The notes under the pieces: model-generated | The model's input: the letters and a program-made list of their open reading frames with translations, nothing else | What the model was told of the DNA's origin: nothing | The model's database searches: none | Part shown: in pieces, positions 1 through 10,062 of the stretch | Layout: every line of letters starts with the position of its first letter | Position numbering within the stretch: position 1 is the first letter of the stretch | Assembly: GCA_963765295.1 (NCBI GenBank) | Contig: CAVXVO010000007.1 | Coordinates: 248,001-312,000 of the forward strand | Length of the DNA: 64,000 bases | Direction: 5' to 3' | DNA from: PALSA-612 sp963765295 | Lineage (GTDB): Bacteria; Actinomycetota; Thermoleophilia; Gaiellales; Gaiellaceae | Program-made: the position numbers and the translations under genes

Positions 1-378
1 ATCGAGCGCGAGGCGATCGCGAAGGGTCCGATTCCGGTCGGGTCGGCGGTCGCGACCGGCGCAGGGCGTCTCCGCGCGAGGTATGTGATCCACGGCGCCG
101 TCATGGGCCGGGACCTGCGGACGAACGCCGATCTGATCGAGCGGACGACGCGGAGCTGTCTCGAGGTAGCCGACGGGCTCGGCTGCGAGTCGCTCGCGCT
201 GCCCGCGTTCGGCACCGGCGTCGGCGGCTTTTCCCTCGACGAATGCGCGCGGATCATGGTCGGCGCGGCGCGCGCGTACGAGCCGAAAACGCTGCGGCGG
301 CTTGTCTTCGCCGTCTGCGGCGTCGACGCAGCCGCCTCGTTCGCCGCGGCGCTGAACTGCGAGGCGGCGCCGGACTGA
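1..378 (+). CDS. Macro domain protein, C-terminal part
   Basis: The reading frame is open from the first base, so the N-terminus lies outside the window. About 125 residues remain. They match the C-terminal half of the macro (Appr-1''-p processing) fold, which binds ADP-ribose or removes it from proteins or metabolites. The segment PAFGTGVGGFSLDECA is the conserved second phosphate-binding loop and following helix of that family, and RYVIHGAVMG corresponds to the central beta strand. The substrate cannot be told from this fragment. The next gene is convergent on the minus strand, 39 bases downstream. Confidence 0.8.
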   Translation: MEREAIAKGPIPVGSAVATGAGRLRARYVIHGAVMGRDLRTNADLIERTTRSCLEVADGLGCESLALPAFGTGVGGFSLDECARIMVGAARAYEPKTLRRLVFAVCGVDAAASFAAALNCEAAPD

Positions 379-417
379 AGTCTGGCGCCGCCCTCGTCGC
401 TCGCGAACTCGCGGGCT

Positions 418-1701
418 CTAGACGTGGAAGGTGGTCGAGGCCGACGCGTACCCCGCGGCGGAAACCGTCGCGGAGTAGGAGCCGGACCGGAGCAGTAGGG
501 TCACGCTTCCGCCGCTGCCTGTCCTGAGGTGCCGTCCGGCGACGGTGACGGTGGCTCCGATGACGGGATCGCCCGCGTCGCGGACGGACACGGTGACCTT
601 CGCGCCCGACTTCGTCCGTGCGACGGCCGCATGCACCGCGAACTGGGCGAGCAGGTGCGTGTGCCAGAAGCCGCTGCCGTCGTCCGCGAAGAGGTCGAGC
701 GGACCGGCCGAGCCCTCGCACTGGACGAAGGTGAGCCCGGTGCTCGACGGGGGCTTCAGCTTCTGCACCGGCTCGAAGGCCCCCGCGGCGCGGTTCGTGC
801 GGGTGACGAACAGGCCGTCGCTCGCGTCTCCCCAGGCGAGCCAGAGCCGCCCGTCGGGTCCTGCACACACTGTCGCGCTCGAGAACGGCCCGCGGGCGAT
901 CGTCTTCGAGCCGCCGCCGTAGCGGTAGAGGTGCACCGCCTTCAAGTCGGCGTACGCGACGAAGACTCCAGCCGCACCCAGTCGTCCGCTCAGGCCGTCG
1001 CTCCACTCCTTCGCCAGCGGCGTCAGGAGGACGCGTGTGCCCAGGCTGGGGAGGATCTGCTGGACGTAGACGCCGCCTTGCCCTGCGTTCGTCTCGCCGG
1101 CGAGCGCGACCGCGCCGGTCGACGCGTCAGTCGCGAGATAGGACTGGGTCATGCCGCCCTCGTAGCCGTTCTGCGGGATCGAGCCCGGCGGCACGCCCTC
1201 GCCTGCGTTGCCACGCCACGCAGTCACCGGTTGGCCCTGCTTCGTCAGAGCCGCGCCGATGATGCCCGCCGACTCTGCGATGGCCCCGCCCCACCCGAGG
1301 CCCGACTGCTGAGCCCAGCCGCCTCCGTGCTCCGGGGCCGTGAAGGTGTTGATCCCACCCGTGCCGGGGGCGAACAGCCGCAGCGTCTTGTCCGGCATGG
1401 CGAGCAGCGCGAGCCCACCGTTCCCGTTCCAGCCGGTGGCGACGGTCGACGTGCCGATCGTCTTGCCCGCGGACGAGAGTCGTGTCTCCGAGATCGTCGT
1501 GGGGCCGTTGCCGCGGTTCCAGATCACGTGGAGGACCCCGTCGGCGGTGCGGGCGAGCCCGAGCTGGACGCCGGGCTGGGCCGGGCCGCTGGTCCGCGAC
1601 CAGGCCGGCGCCGTTCTGCCGGCTGCGCCGGCGGCGCCGGCGATTCCGGCCGCCAGGGCGACGGCGGCGATTGCGATGTGCAGTCGGTTCGGGCGATGCA
1701 T
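418..1701 (-). CDS. Secreted protein with C-terminal Ig-like/regulatory domain
   Basis: 427 residues. The N-terminus is a clear Sec signal peptide (RLHIAIAAVALAAGIAGAAG, then Ala-rich cleavage region). The middle, roughly residues 40-340, has repeated short beta-strand units with Gly/Asp-rich turns such as DGVLHVIWNRGNG and PDGRLWLAWGD, suggesting a beta-propeller, but I do not recognise a named family. The last 70 residues (VRDAGDPVIGATVTVAGR...SAAGYASASTTFHV) look like a carboxypeptidase-regulatory-like beta-sandwich. A good Shine-Dalgarno sequence (GAAAGGAG) sits 7 bases before the ATG. It lies 16 bases downstream of the DUF4242 gene and is probably co-transcribed with it. Confidence 0.75.
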   Translation of the reverse strand: MHRPNRLHIAIAAVALAAGIAGAAGAAGRTAPAWSRTSGPAQPGVQLGLARTADGVLHVIWNRGNGPTTISETRLSSAGKTIGTSTVATGWNGNGGLALLAMPDKTLRLFAPGTGGINTFTAPEHGGGWAQQSGLGWGGAIAESAGIIGAALTKQGQPVTAWRGNAGEGVPPGSIPQNGYEGGMTQSYLATDASTGAVALAGETNAGQGGVYVQQILPSLGTRVLLTPLAKEWSDGLSGRLGAAGVFVAYADLKAVHLYRYGGGSKTIARGPFSSATVCAGPDGRLWLAWGDASDGLFVTRTNRAAGAFEPVQKLKPPSSTGLTFVQCEGSAGPLDLFADDGSGFWHTHLLAQFAVHAAVARTKSGAKVTVSVRDAGDPVIGATVTVAGRHLRTGSGGSVTLLLRSGSYSATVSAAGYASASTTFHV

Positions 1702-1717
1702 GAGAAGGCTCCTTTCG

Positions 1718-2011
1718 TCAGGTCTTGCCGAGGGTCGACCAGGGCGAGCGTTCGGCCTGCAGGATCCGCTCGAAGGGAATCTGCGCCTGCTCGGCCGCCT
1801 TGCGAACAGTCGACTCGGAGCCGTGGAAGAGGCAGAGAACGACCTCGTCCGTCCGCATCAGCAGCGAGCCGAGATAGCGAACGCTCTCGCCCGTGCGCTC
1901 GAGTTGGGCGGCGGCGGCCGCCGCCCGTTCGTCCAGCTCTCGCAGGTCGGAGGCCGCCACTCCCGGCCAGAAGCACTCGGCCAGGTACTCGTTCCCGCTC
2001 GTCTCGGTCAT
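1718..2011 (-). CDS. DUF4242-like small protein
   Basis: 97 residues, about the normal length for DUF4242, whose Streptomyces member SCO4226 is a nickel-binding ferredoxin-like-fold protein. The pattern here fits: a first strand YLAECFWPG, a helix SDLRELDERAAAAAAQ, then YLGSLLMRTDEVVLCLFHG and a second helix with STVRKAAEQAQIPFERI. I do not see the His cluster needed to claim nickel binding. It is the first gene of a two-gene unit with the secreted protein and is divergent from the large LuxR regulator. The match is by pattern memory only. Confidence 0.6.
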   Translation of the reverse strand: MTETSGNEYLAECFWPGVAASDLRELDERAAAAAAQLERTGESVRYLGSLLMRTDEVVLCLFHGSESTVRKAAEQAQIPFERILQAERSPWSTLGKT

Positions 2012-2105
2012 GGCGACCGACGCTAGACCGGCTCCCTCGCCGTCGAAAGAGTGGAATCCCTATGGATCGAGGCGGCCCCCACCGGTCTCTGGCACCCTGT
2101 GTGTC

Positions 2106-4848
2106 GTGGCGGGGACCGTGCTGGTCGGGCGGAACGCCGAGCTCGAACGCGTCGAGGCGTTCCTCGCCTCAGCGCGCGAGGACTTCCACGCGCTGGCCGT
2201 GACGGGGCCGGCCGGCATCGGCAAGACCGCCGTGTGGCAGGAGGGAACCCGGCGTGCTGCCGAGAGCGGCTTCCTCGTGCTGACGGCCCGCCCGACGGGC
2301 GGCGAGGTGAAGCTGGCGTTCGCTGCAGTGGCCGATCTGCTCGGCCCTGCCGGGCCGGAGACGCTCGGCGCGCTCCCGGCGCCCCAACGTCGCGCACTCG
2401 AGAGCGCACTCTTGCGGGCGGACGTCGGCGACTCGCCACTCGACAGCCGCGCCGTTGCGACGGGGTTGCTGTCGCTCCTGCGCGAGCTCGCATCGGCGGG
2501 GCCGATCGTCGTGGCGGTCGACGACGCGCAGTTCGTCGACGCGGCCTCGGCGTCGGCGCTCGCTTTCGCGGTCCGGCGTCTGGAAGGGCTTGCCCGTCGG
2601 CGTGCTCGTCTCCGTGCGCGTCGAGGACGAACGCCCCGAGTCCTTCGAACAGTCCGTTCCAGGCGACCGGCTGAGCGAGCTGGAGATCGGTGGGCTCGGC
2701 GTCGCCGCCCTGCACGCCGTGCTCAAGCAACAGCTCGGCAGGGTATTCCCACGGCCCGTGCTCGTCAGGATCGCGGCCGCGAGTGACGGCAATCCCTTCT
2801 ACGCCCTCGAGATCGCGCGGGAGCTCGAACGCGCGGGCGTCCCTTCCGCCGGAGCGCCGCTGCCGGTCCCGAAGGAGGTGCGGTCGCTGACCCGGGCACG
2901 GCTGCAGCGGCTGCCCGCTGCCACGCGGGAGGCGCTCCTCGCCGCCGCGAGCCTCTCCCGGCCGGACGTCACGATCGTCGATGCGCAGGCTCTCGCCCCG
3001 GCAGAGGAGGTCGGGCTCGTGACCGTGGGCGGCGACGGTCGCGTCCGTTTCAGCCATCCGCTCGTGGCATCGGCGGTCTACGAGTCGTCGCCGGCCGCAC
3101 GGAGGCAGCAGGTGCACCGCGCACTCGCCGACCAGGTCACCGACCCCGAGGAGCGCGCGAGACACCTCGCGCTCGCGGCGACCGGTCCCGACGAGGAGAC
3201 CGCCCAGGCTCTCGACCGTGCGGCCGAGCTGGTGGGGAGCCGCGGCGCCGTCGCGATCGCGGCCGAGCTGAAAGGGCTCGCCGTGCGACTGACGCCGCCT
3301 GCCGACGGCGATGCGCTCACGCGCCGCCGCCGGGAGCTCGCGGAGCGCCTGTACTTCGCCGGCGACGCAGCGGGCGCGCGGCGCGAGCTGGAGCCGCTTG
3401 CCGCCGCGCTTCCGGCCGGAGAGCGTCGCGCGGAAGTCCTGCTCGATCTCGGCAGCGTCGTGTGGTCGCTCGGAGAGAACGACGACGGGCTGGCCCTGCT
3501 CGAGCAGGGCCTGGCCGAGGCCGAGTCGCGGTCGCTCCGGGCGCGGATCCACTCGCGGATCTCGCTGATGGCCGAGGACTGCGACCTGGGGGTCGAGCAC
3601 GGCGAGGCGGCGCTCGCGCTCCTCGACGAGCAGTCGGATCGGCTTCTCTACTCGTTCGCTCTGCACAACGTCGCACGCTGGAAGCTGTACGCGGGCCGGG
3701 GTGCCGATCACGAGGCGATCGAGCGGGGCATTCGCCTGCAGCGTCAGGCTGCAGCCTGGGAGGTGAGCGCGGTCCCCGCCTACTGGGCGCGCGACTTCGA
3801 CGACTTCGAGACGGCACGCCGGCGGTTCGGGGAGCTGCTCGTAGCCTTCCGGGAGCAAGGCGACGAGGCGCGCCGGTGCGTGGCGCTCGCGCACCTCGCG
3901 GTGATCGAGGCGATGACGGGGCACCTGGGGCGCGCGCGGGAGCTCGCCTCCGAGTCGCGCGACCTCGCCGAGCAGACCGAGCAGGAAACCTGGATCAACA
4001 TCGCGCTCTGGGCCCAGGGGTATGTCGCAGCGCAGGCAGGAGACGCCGACGCGGCGCGGGCTGCAGCGAGCCAGGTGCTCAGCCGCCTCGAGCGGAATCC
4101 GGATGCGATCGTCGAGCGGATGGCGCGCGACGTGCTCGGAATCACCGCCTTCGCCGGCGCGGACTTCGAGGAGGCCGATCGGCAGCTCGCTCGTGCCGAC
4201 GCGATCGACGCGTCGCTGCATGTGCGCGAGCCTGCTGCAGAGCGCTTCCAGGCGGACCACGCCGAGGCCGTCATCGCTCTGGACGACCTCGACCGCGCCG
4301 AAGGCCTGGTCGCGACGCTCGAGGCGCGCCAGGAGCGGATCCCGCGTCCGTGGCTCGGTGCGGTCTCGGCTCGGTGCCGGGCGCTGCTGCTGGCCGCGCG
4401 CGGCGATCTCGACGGTGCGCTGGAGGCTGCCCGCCAGGCGCTCGACCGCCACGCGGGGCTGGAGATGCCGGTCGAGCGGGCCCGTACCTTGCTCGTACTG
4501 GGGCGGGTGCTGCGCAGGCGCAAGCAGCGCCGGGAAGCCCGAACGGCCTTCGAGGAGGCGCTCGCCGCCTTCGAACAGGTGGGTGCGTCGTCGTGGGTGG
4601 CACGCGCGCGGGGCGAGCTCGCGCGCGTCCCCGTGCGCCGCGCGCCTGCCGAGCTGACCCCGACGGAAGAGCGGATCGCTGGCCTGGCCGCGACCGGCCT
4701 CACGAACCGGGTGATCGCCGAGCAGATCTTCGTCAGCCCGAAGACGGTGGAGTCGAACCTCGCACGCGTCTACCGGAAGCTCGCGATCCGCTCGCGCGCC
4801 GAGCTCGGACGCGCGATGGCAGAGCGGGAGCGGGCGGCCGAGACATGA
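2106..4848 (+). CDS. LuxR-family (LAL/MalT-type) regulator with AAA ATPase, one frameshift
   Basis: Large ATP-binding LuxR regulator of about 913 residues once one frameshift is repaired. The first part (GTG at 2106) carries Walker A GPAGIGKT near residues 34-41 and a Walker B-like PIVVAVDDAQ near residue 132. Around 2586-2588 the frame changes by +1 (GAAGGGCTTG reads correctly as GAAGGCTTG), after which LPVGVLVSVRVEDERP continues the ATPase. The rest is a long helical TPR-like region and a C-terminal LuxR helix-turn-helix (LTPTEERIAGLAATGLTN through NLARVYRKLAIRSRAEL). LAL proteins are usually ligand- and ATP-controlled activators; no target is evident here. Confidence 0.85.
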
Positions 4849-4874
4849 GGAACACCCGCTCCCGCGGCTTGCCG

Positions 4875-5792
4875 TCAGGCGTGCTCGGCGACCCAGCGCA
4901 TCGGGTCGCCCGCCCCGAGGTCGTCGATGCCTGCGTCGACGAGCGCGCCGCAGACGAGCGTTCGCCGGTGCGCAGCGAAGGTGAGGACGTGCGCGATCAT
5001 CCCGCCGTACGTGAAGACCTCGGGCGGGTCGCAGATCGCGTCGACGAACGTCTCGTCGAGCCGGCCCTCGTCCACGATCTCGCGTACCTGGGTGAGGAAG
5101 GCCGGGCCGACCTCGGCCAGCCGCGCGCGCATGTGCTGGACGGTCTCCCCTTTCTCGACGCCGAAGTCATACGGCCGGTCGTGCGTGGCGGCGTCCCACA
5201 TCGCGAGCTGGCCGACGAGGCGGGAGAGCAGCGAGCGGAGCGTGGGGTCGCAGTCGATGCCCTCGACCGAGATCTCGACGGGAGCGTCGAGCACGTCGTC
5301 CGGGAGCGTCTCGGCCCGGGTGAGCATCTCGCTGACGAGCCAGATGTGATGTTCGACCATGCGCGTGAGCAGATCCATGCCGGTCACCTTTCTCTGAGCG
5401 GGGAGGCGGAGCGTCCCCGGTGGGTGGAAGTGCACCTCGCTGGGCGCGTCGAGCCGGAAGCCGGTGGGCCGGCGCCGCCAGCGTGACGGCGCCTCGCCGT
5501 AGGCGCGGGTGAAGGCCCGGGTGAACGCCTCGTGCGACGAGTAGCCGGCCTCGACCGCGACACGTAGCACGTCGTCGTCCGTCGTGATCAGCCGATAGGC
5601 CGCGCGCTCGAGCAGCACGCGGCGCCTCAGCGCCGCGGGGGGCTCGCCGGCGGCGGCCGACACGAGGCGGTCGACGTGGAAGCGGGACAGGTGCAGACGC
5701 GACGCCAGCTCCTCCCCGGACGCGTCGTGGTCGTCCAGCGACTCCGCGAGGACGTCCACGAAGCGGGCGAAGGTGTCGGTTGCCGCGCTCAT
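4875..5792 (-). CDS. AraC-type HTH fused to DinB-like domain
   Basis: 305 residues from ATG at 5792; the open frame continues upstream but without conserved content, and GGGAAGG lies about 14 bases before this ATG. The N-terminal ~110 residues are an AraC/XylS helix-turn-helix pair (LASRLHLSRFHVDRLV and VAVEAGYSSHEAFTRAFTRA). The C-terminal ~170 residues (MDLLTRMVEHHIWLVSEMLTRAETLP...MWDAATHDRP...MIAHVLTFAAHRR) resemble the DinB/YfiT four-helix bundle with metal-binding histidines. Such fusions occur in actinobacteria as stress or thiol-linked regulators; the ligand is unknown. It is downstream of, and may be co-transcribed with, the broken F420 gene. Confidence 0.75.
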   Translation of the reverse strand: MSAATDTFARFVDVLAESLDDHDASGEELASRLHLSRFHVDRLVSAAAGEPPAALRRRVLLERAAYRLITTDDDVLRVAVEAGYSSHEAFTRAFTRAYGEAPSRWRRRPTGFRLDAPSEVHFHPPGTLRLPAQRKVTGMDLLTRMVEHHIWLVSEMLTRAETLPDDVLDAPVEISVEGIDCDPTLRSLLSRLVGQLAMWDAATHDRPYDFGVEKGETVQHMRARLAEVGPAFLTQVREIVDEGRLDETFVDAICDPPEVFTYGGMIAHVLTFAAHRRTLVCGALVDAGIDDLGAGDPMRWVAEHA

Positions 5793-5850
5793 GGCCGTGA
5801 TGCTGCCTTCCCGCTCGCCGCGCCCGCTTGATCGCGCTTGCGCAGTTTCG

Positions 5851-6864
5851 CTACGAGTCGAGCGCGCGCAGCTTCGGCACCACGTCGGCGCAGAACTGCT
5901 CGAGGAAGCGCCGCTGGTCCTCGCCCGGGCGCGTGGAAGACCAGGTGGTCGAAGCCGAGGTCGACGTACCAGCCGATCTTCTCGACGACCTCGTCGGGGT
6001 CGTTCGAGACGATGAAGCGCGTGTGCGCGCGGTCGGCGTGCTGCGTCGGCGAGCCGCTCCATCTCGATCGGATCCTCGACGCCGCTCTTCTCCTCGGGCG
6101 TCAGCGCGAGCGCGGCCCACCAGCGGCAGGCGTCGTAGCGCGAACTGCGACGTCGTGGTCGTAGGAGACCTTGATCTCGATGAACTTGCGGCAGCGCCGC
6201 GGCGTCGCGGCCGGCCTGCGTCGGCGCCCTCGGCGAGGTTCGCGAGCAGCTCCTCGTAGAGCTCCTGCTTCTTGCCGCTCGTGGCGATGAAGCCGTCGCC
6301 GACGCGTCCGGCGAGCTTGGCGGCGAGCGGCCCGGAGGCGGCGACGTAGATCGGCACCGGCTCGTCGGGCCGGTCGTAGATCGTCGCCCGGTCGGTCCGG
6401 TAGTAGTCGCCCTCGAACGTCGACGCGCTCGTCGCGTCCACAGCCGCCGGATCAGCTCGATCGCCTCGGCCAGGCGCAGCCGGCGCTCCTTCGCGCCCGG
6501 CCACTCGCGCGCCGGTCGCCGGCGTCTCGTTCAGCGACTCGCCGGTGCCGACGCCGAGGAACACGCGGCCCGGGGTTGAGGCAGCCGAGCGTTCCGAACG
6601 CCTGCGCGACGATCGCCGGCTGGTAGCGCATCGTCGGCGTCAGCACGCTCGTCCCGAGCATCGCGCGCTCGCGTGCGCTCGCCGAGCGGCGCCGAGCCAG
6701 ACGAGCGCGTTCGGGCTGTGCCCGCCGTGGTGGCGCCAGGGCTGGAAGTGGTCGGAGACCGCGATCGAGTCGAGCCCGAGCTCCTCCGCGAGCACCGAGT
6801 AGTCGAGCAGCTCGCGCGGGCCGAACTGCTCCGCCGACGCCTTGTAGCCCAGCACGAGGCTCAT
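5851..6864 (-). CDS. fgd: F420-dependent dehydrogenase, G6PDH (FGD) family, multiply frameshifted
   Basis: LLM-class enzyme of the F420-dependent glucose-6-phosphate dehydrogenase family. Recognisable family blocks lie in successive different frames: LGYKASAEQFGPRELLDYS at the start, SDHFQPWRHHGG, then MLGTSVLTPTMRYQPAIVAQ, VFLGVGTGESLNE, FEGDYYRTDRATIYDRP, YVAASGPLAAKLAGRVGDGF, and GEDQRRFLEQFCADVV at the end. At least six single-base shifts are needed to join them and no stop codons interrupt the blocks. It overlaps the fbiD stop by ATGA. The reaction would be hydride transfer from a substrate such as glucose 6-phosphate to F420; the true substrate is not settled by sequence. Confidence 0.75.
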
Positions 6865-7436
6865 CTCGGTCCTTTCCGCAGCTCGCCCAGGTCGGCGGGC
6901 GTGTCGATGTCGAAGGCGAGGCCGGGCACGTCGAGGATCCGCGCCGCGAGCCCAGCCTCCGCGGTCGCGAGTGCGTGGACGGCGGCGCTCTGCGGCTCGC
7001 CGAAGTGGGTCATGACCGCGCCGGCCGGGCGCATCGAGACGGCGTTCGTGCCGCCGTCGAGCGCGCGTGCGATCGCCATCCCGCGGTCGGGCGTCGCCGT
7101 GACGAGCGCACGCACGTCCTCGGCCGTGACCCGCGGCAAGTCGGCGGAGACGACGGCGGCGATCGGCTCCGTGACCACCTCGCGCATCGCCGCGGCGAGC
7201 GCGTCATTCCAGGCCAGACCGCCGTCGTCGAAGTGCGCGACGCCGTTCGGCGACAGCGACTCCGAAGAGACGACCGTGATCGGCCCGACCTCCGCCTCCT
7301 TGACGGCCGCGAGGACGCCCTGCAGGAGCTCCAGCATCAGTGCCGCGCGCTCGTCCGCGCTGAGCACCGCCGCCAGGCGGCTCTTCGCGTCGTCGAGGCG
7401 CTTGAGCGGGACGAGCACGTGCGCGTCGGCGGCCAC
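6861..7436 (-). CDS. fbiD: 2-phospho-L-lactate (phosphoenolpyruvate) guanylyltransferase FbiD/CofC
   Basis: 191 residues, the usual length for CofC/FbiD, which activates phosphoenolpyruvate or 2-phospholactate with GTP in F420 biosynthesis. The N-terminal HVLVPLKRLDDAKSRLAAVL is the nucleotidyltransferase signature (VPLK...K.RL), and VVSADLPRVTAEDV, MAIARALDGGTNAVSM and FGEPQSAAVHALA are further family blocks. Start is GTG at 7436. It is translationally coupled to the downstream fgd-like gene (ATGA) and divergent from fbiC with only 35 bases between start codons, so both directions probably share one regulatory region. Confidence 0.9.
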   Translation of the reverse strand: MAADAHVLVPLKRLDDAKSRLAAVLSADERAALMLELLQGVLAAVKEAEVGPITVVSSESLSPNGVAHFDDGGLAWNDALAAAMREVVTEPIAAVVSADLPRVTAEDVRALVTATPDRGMAIARALDGGTNAVSMRPAGAVMTHFGEPQSAAVHALATAEAGLAARILDVPGLAFDIDTPADLGELRKGPR

Positions 7437-7471
7437 TGCGGCAGCCTATCCCCGGGACGTATCCTCACCGC

Positions 7472-9830
7472 GTGCTTCCCTCGCACGAAGCTCTCGCGCT
7501 CGTCGAGGCCGATGCGGCCGACCTGCTCGCGCCCGCGCAGGCGCTGCGCGCGCAGGGGAAGGGCGATCTCGTCACCTACTCGCCGAAGGTCTTCATCCCG
7601 CTGACGAAGCTCTGCCGCGACGTCTGTCACTACTGCACGTTCGCGGCCCCGCCGAAGCGCGGCGAGCGCGCGTACCTGACAGCCGACGAGGTGCTCGGGA
7701 TCGCGCGCGCGGGCGCCGAGGCCGGCTGCAAGGAAGCGCTGTTCACGCTCGGCGACAAGCCCGAGCGCCGCTACCGGGCTGCGCGCGAGGAGCTGGCGGC
7801 GCTCGGCTGCGAGACGACGATCGAGTACCTCGTGCGCATGTGCCGGCTCGTGCTCGACGAGACCGGGCTGCTCCCGCACGCGAATCCCGGCGTGATGAGC
7901 CGGGACGAGCTGCGCGCGCTCCGCGAGGTCACGGCGTCGCAGGGGATCATGCTCGAGACCGCCTCCGACCGGCTCTCCGAGCGCGGTGGCCCGCACTTCG
8001 GTTCGCCCGACAAGGTGCCCGCCGTCCGGCTCGAGACGCTGCGCCTCGCCGGCGAGGAGCGGATTCCCTTCACGAGCGGGATCCTGATCGGGATCGGCGA
8101 GACCCGGCGCGAGCGGATCGAGGCGCTGCTCGCGATCCGCGAGCTGCACGAGCAGCACGGGCACGTCCAGGAGGTGATCGTCCAGAACTTCCGCGCCAAG
8201 CCGGGCACGCCGATGGCCGAGCGGGACGAGCCCTCGCTCGACGAACTGCTCTGGACGGCGGCCGCGGCGCGGCTCGTGCTCGGCCCGGCCATGAACGTCC
8301 AGTGTCCGCCCAACCTCAGCTACGACGACTTTCCGCGGCTCCTCGAGGCCGGCATCAACGACTGGGGCGGTGTCTCGCCCGTGACGATCGACCACGTCAA
8401 CCCCGAGGCGCCCTGGCCGGAGCTCGAGCGGCTCTCGGCGGCGACGCGCGCGGCCGGGCTCGAGCTTGCGCCGCGCCTGCCGGTCTACCCCGAGTACCTC
8501 GACTCCGAATGGCTCGACCCGGGCGTGCTCCCGGCAGTCCTGCGCGCCTCCGACTCGCTCGGTCTCGCCCGTGAGGACGGCTGGAGCCCCGGCGAAGAGG
8601 GCCGCGCGCCGTTCGTGCCCCGCGACGCGCTACCGATCGACACGTCCGACGAGCTCGGCGAGGAGGAGATCGTCCGCCTCTTCCGTGCGCGCGGCGAGGA
8701 GCGACAGCGTGTCTTCGCCGCCGCCGACCGCCTTCGCCGCGAGGTGAACGGCGACGTCGTCAGCTACGTCGTGACGCGGAACATCCAGTACACGAACGTC
8801 TGCTACTTCAAGTGCGGGTTCTGCGCGTTCTCGAAGGGCAAGCTGGCCGAGAACCTGCGCGGCCCCGCGTACCTCGTCCCGCACGAGGAGATCGTGCGCC
8901 GCGTCCGGGAGGCGTGGGAGCGCGGCGCGACCGAGGTCTGCCTCCAGGGAGGCATCCATCCGTCCTTCGACGGCGACTACTACGAATCGGTCGTCCGCGT
9001 GATCAAGGAAGCGGTGCCCGGAGATCCACGTCCACGCGTTCTCGGCGCTCGAGATCTGGCAGGGAGCGGCGACGCTCGGGCTCCCGTTGCAGGACTACCT
9101 GGAACGGTTACGCGACGCCGGTCTCGCCTCGCTCCCCGGGACGGCCGCCGAGATCCTCGACGACGAGGTACGCGCCGTGATCTGCCCGGACAAGGTGACG
9201 ACCGACCAGTGGCTCGAGGTCCACGACACCGCCCACCGGGTCGGCCTGCGCTCGAACAACACGATCATGTACGGGCATGTCGAGCGGCCGGTCAGCTGGG
9301 CCCGGCACCTCGTGCGCGTGCGCGAGCAGCAGCAGCGGACGGGTGGCTTCACGGAGTTCGTGCCGCTTCCGTTCGTGCACATGGAGGCGCCGATGTACCT
9401 CAAGGGCCGGGCGCGGCAGGGGCCGACCTTCGGCGAGATGCTGCTCATGCACTCGGTCGGCCGGCTCGCGCTCCACCCGTGGATCGAGAACGTGCAGATC
9501 TCGTGGGTCAAGGCCGGGCCGGACGGCGTCTCGGCCGCGCTGCGGGCGGGCGTGAACGACGTCGGCGGCACGCTGATGAACGAGTCGATCTCCCGCGCGG
9601 CCGGCGCCGGCTACGGCCAGGAGATGCCGCCCGAGCGGATGGAGGCGATGATCCGCGCCGCCGGCCGCGTGCCGCGCCAGCGGACGACGCTCTACGGCAC
9701 GGCCGACCCGGAGCGCGTCGCGGCCTCGTTCGCCGCGCCTCCGCTCGCCGAGCCGCTCAATCCGCCGGTCGACACGAACGGGCTGCGCAAGCCGGTCAGG
9801 CTCGTCCGTCCAGGTCTCGCAGTGGCTTAG
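7472..9830 (+). CDS. fbiC: FO synthase FbiC (CofG-CofH fusion), one frameshift
   Basis: Bifunctional radical-SAM 7,8-didemethyl-8-hydroxy-5-deazariboflavin synthase, about 785 residues. The CofG half carries the CX3CX2C cluster motif at Cys48, Cys52 and Cys55 (LCRDVCHYC). The CofH half carries a second one at Cys444, Cys448 and Cys451 (VCYFKCGFC). The fused form is typical of actinobacteria. Near 9017-9021 the frame shifts by +1: GTGCCCGGAG should read GTG CCG GAG, after which IHVHAFSALEIWQGAATLGL continues in the new frame. Both halves are otherwise complete, so I regard the shift as a sequence error. Start is GTG at 7472. Confidence 0.92.
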
Positions 9831-10062
9831 TGCCGCATCAGGCGGTGTCCGCCGGCTTCTGGAACGCGATCACGCGGCGCGCTGGCTTTCCGCTCCGGCC
9901 GCGGCAAGGCCGCGACCTCCGCTCCTCGGCCGGCTCCGTCGAGCCTACGCCGGCTGCGTCCTCAGTCGCGCCCGTACTTGCCAATACGAACGCTCCCTGC
10001 GTCCTTGCAGCGCTTGGTGCTCGCGCCCCGGAAGCTCGCCAACACAACCTGGAGCGGCACTG
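9831..10062. other. Non-coding gap between fbiC and the PaaK-type gene
   Basis: 232 bases without a convincing gene. A short perfect hairpin (CGCGGC-AAG-GCCGCG) lies near 9898-9915. The word CTGCGTCCT occurs twice, near 9952 and 10004, in a GC-rich stretch with several near-repeats, which gives it the look of a degenerate intergenic repeat. A ribosome-binding GGAG stands about 9 bases before the ATG at 10063. No clear promoter or poly-U terminator was seen. Confidence 0.4.

Noticed and set aside
2023..4452. 809-residue minus-strand ORF opposite the LuxR regulator
   Set aside because: It is a shadow of a high-GC coding strand. Its translation is Arg/Pro-rich without recognisable domains, whereas the plus strand encodes ATPase and HTH motifs.
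9831..10062. A small gene between fbiC and the PaaK-type gene
   Set aside because: Open frames here run on from neighbours or lack a ribosome site and recognisable protein content; the stretch looks repetitive and non-coding.
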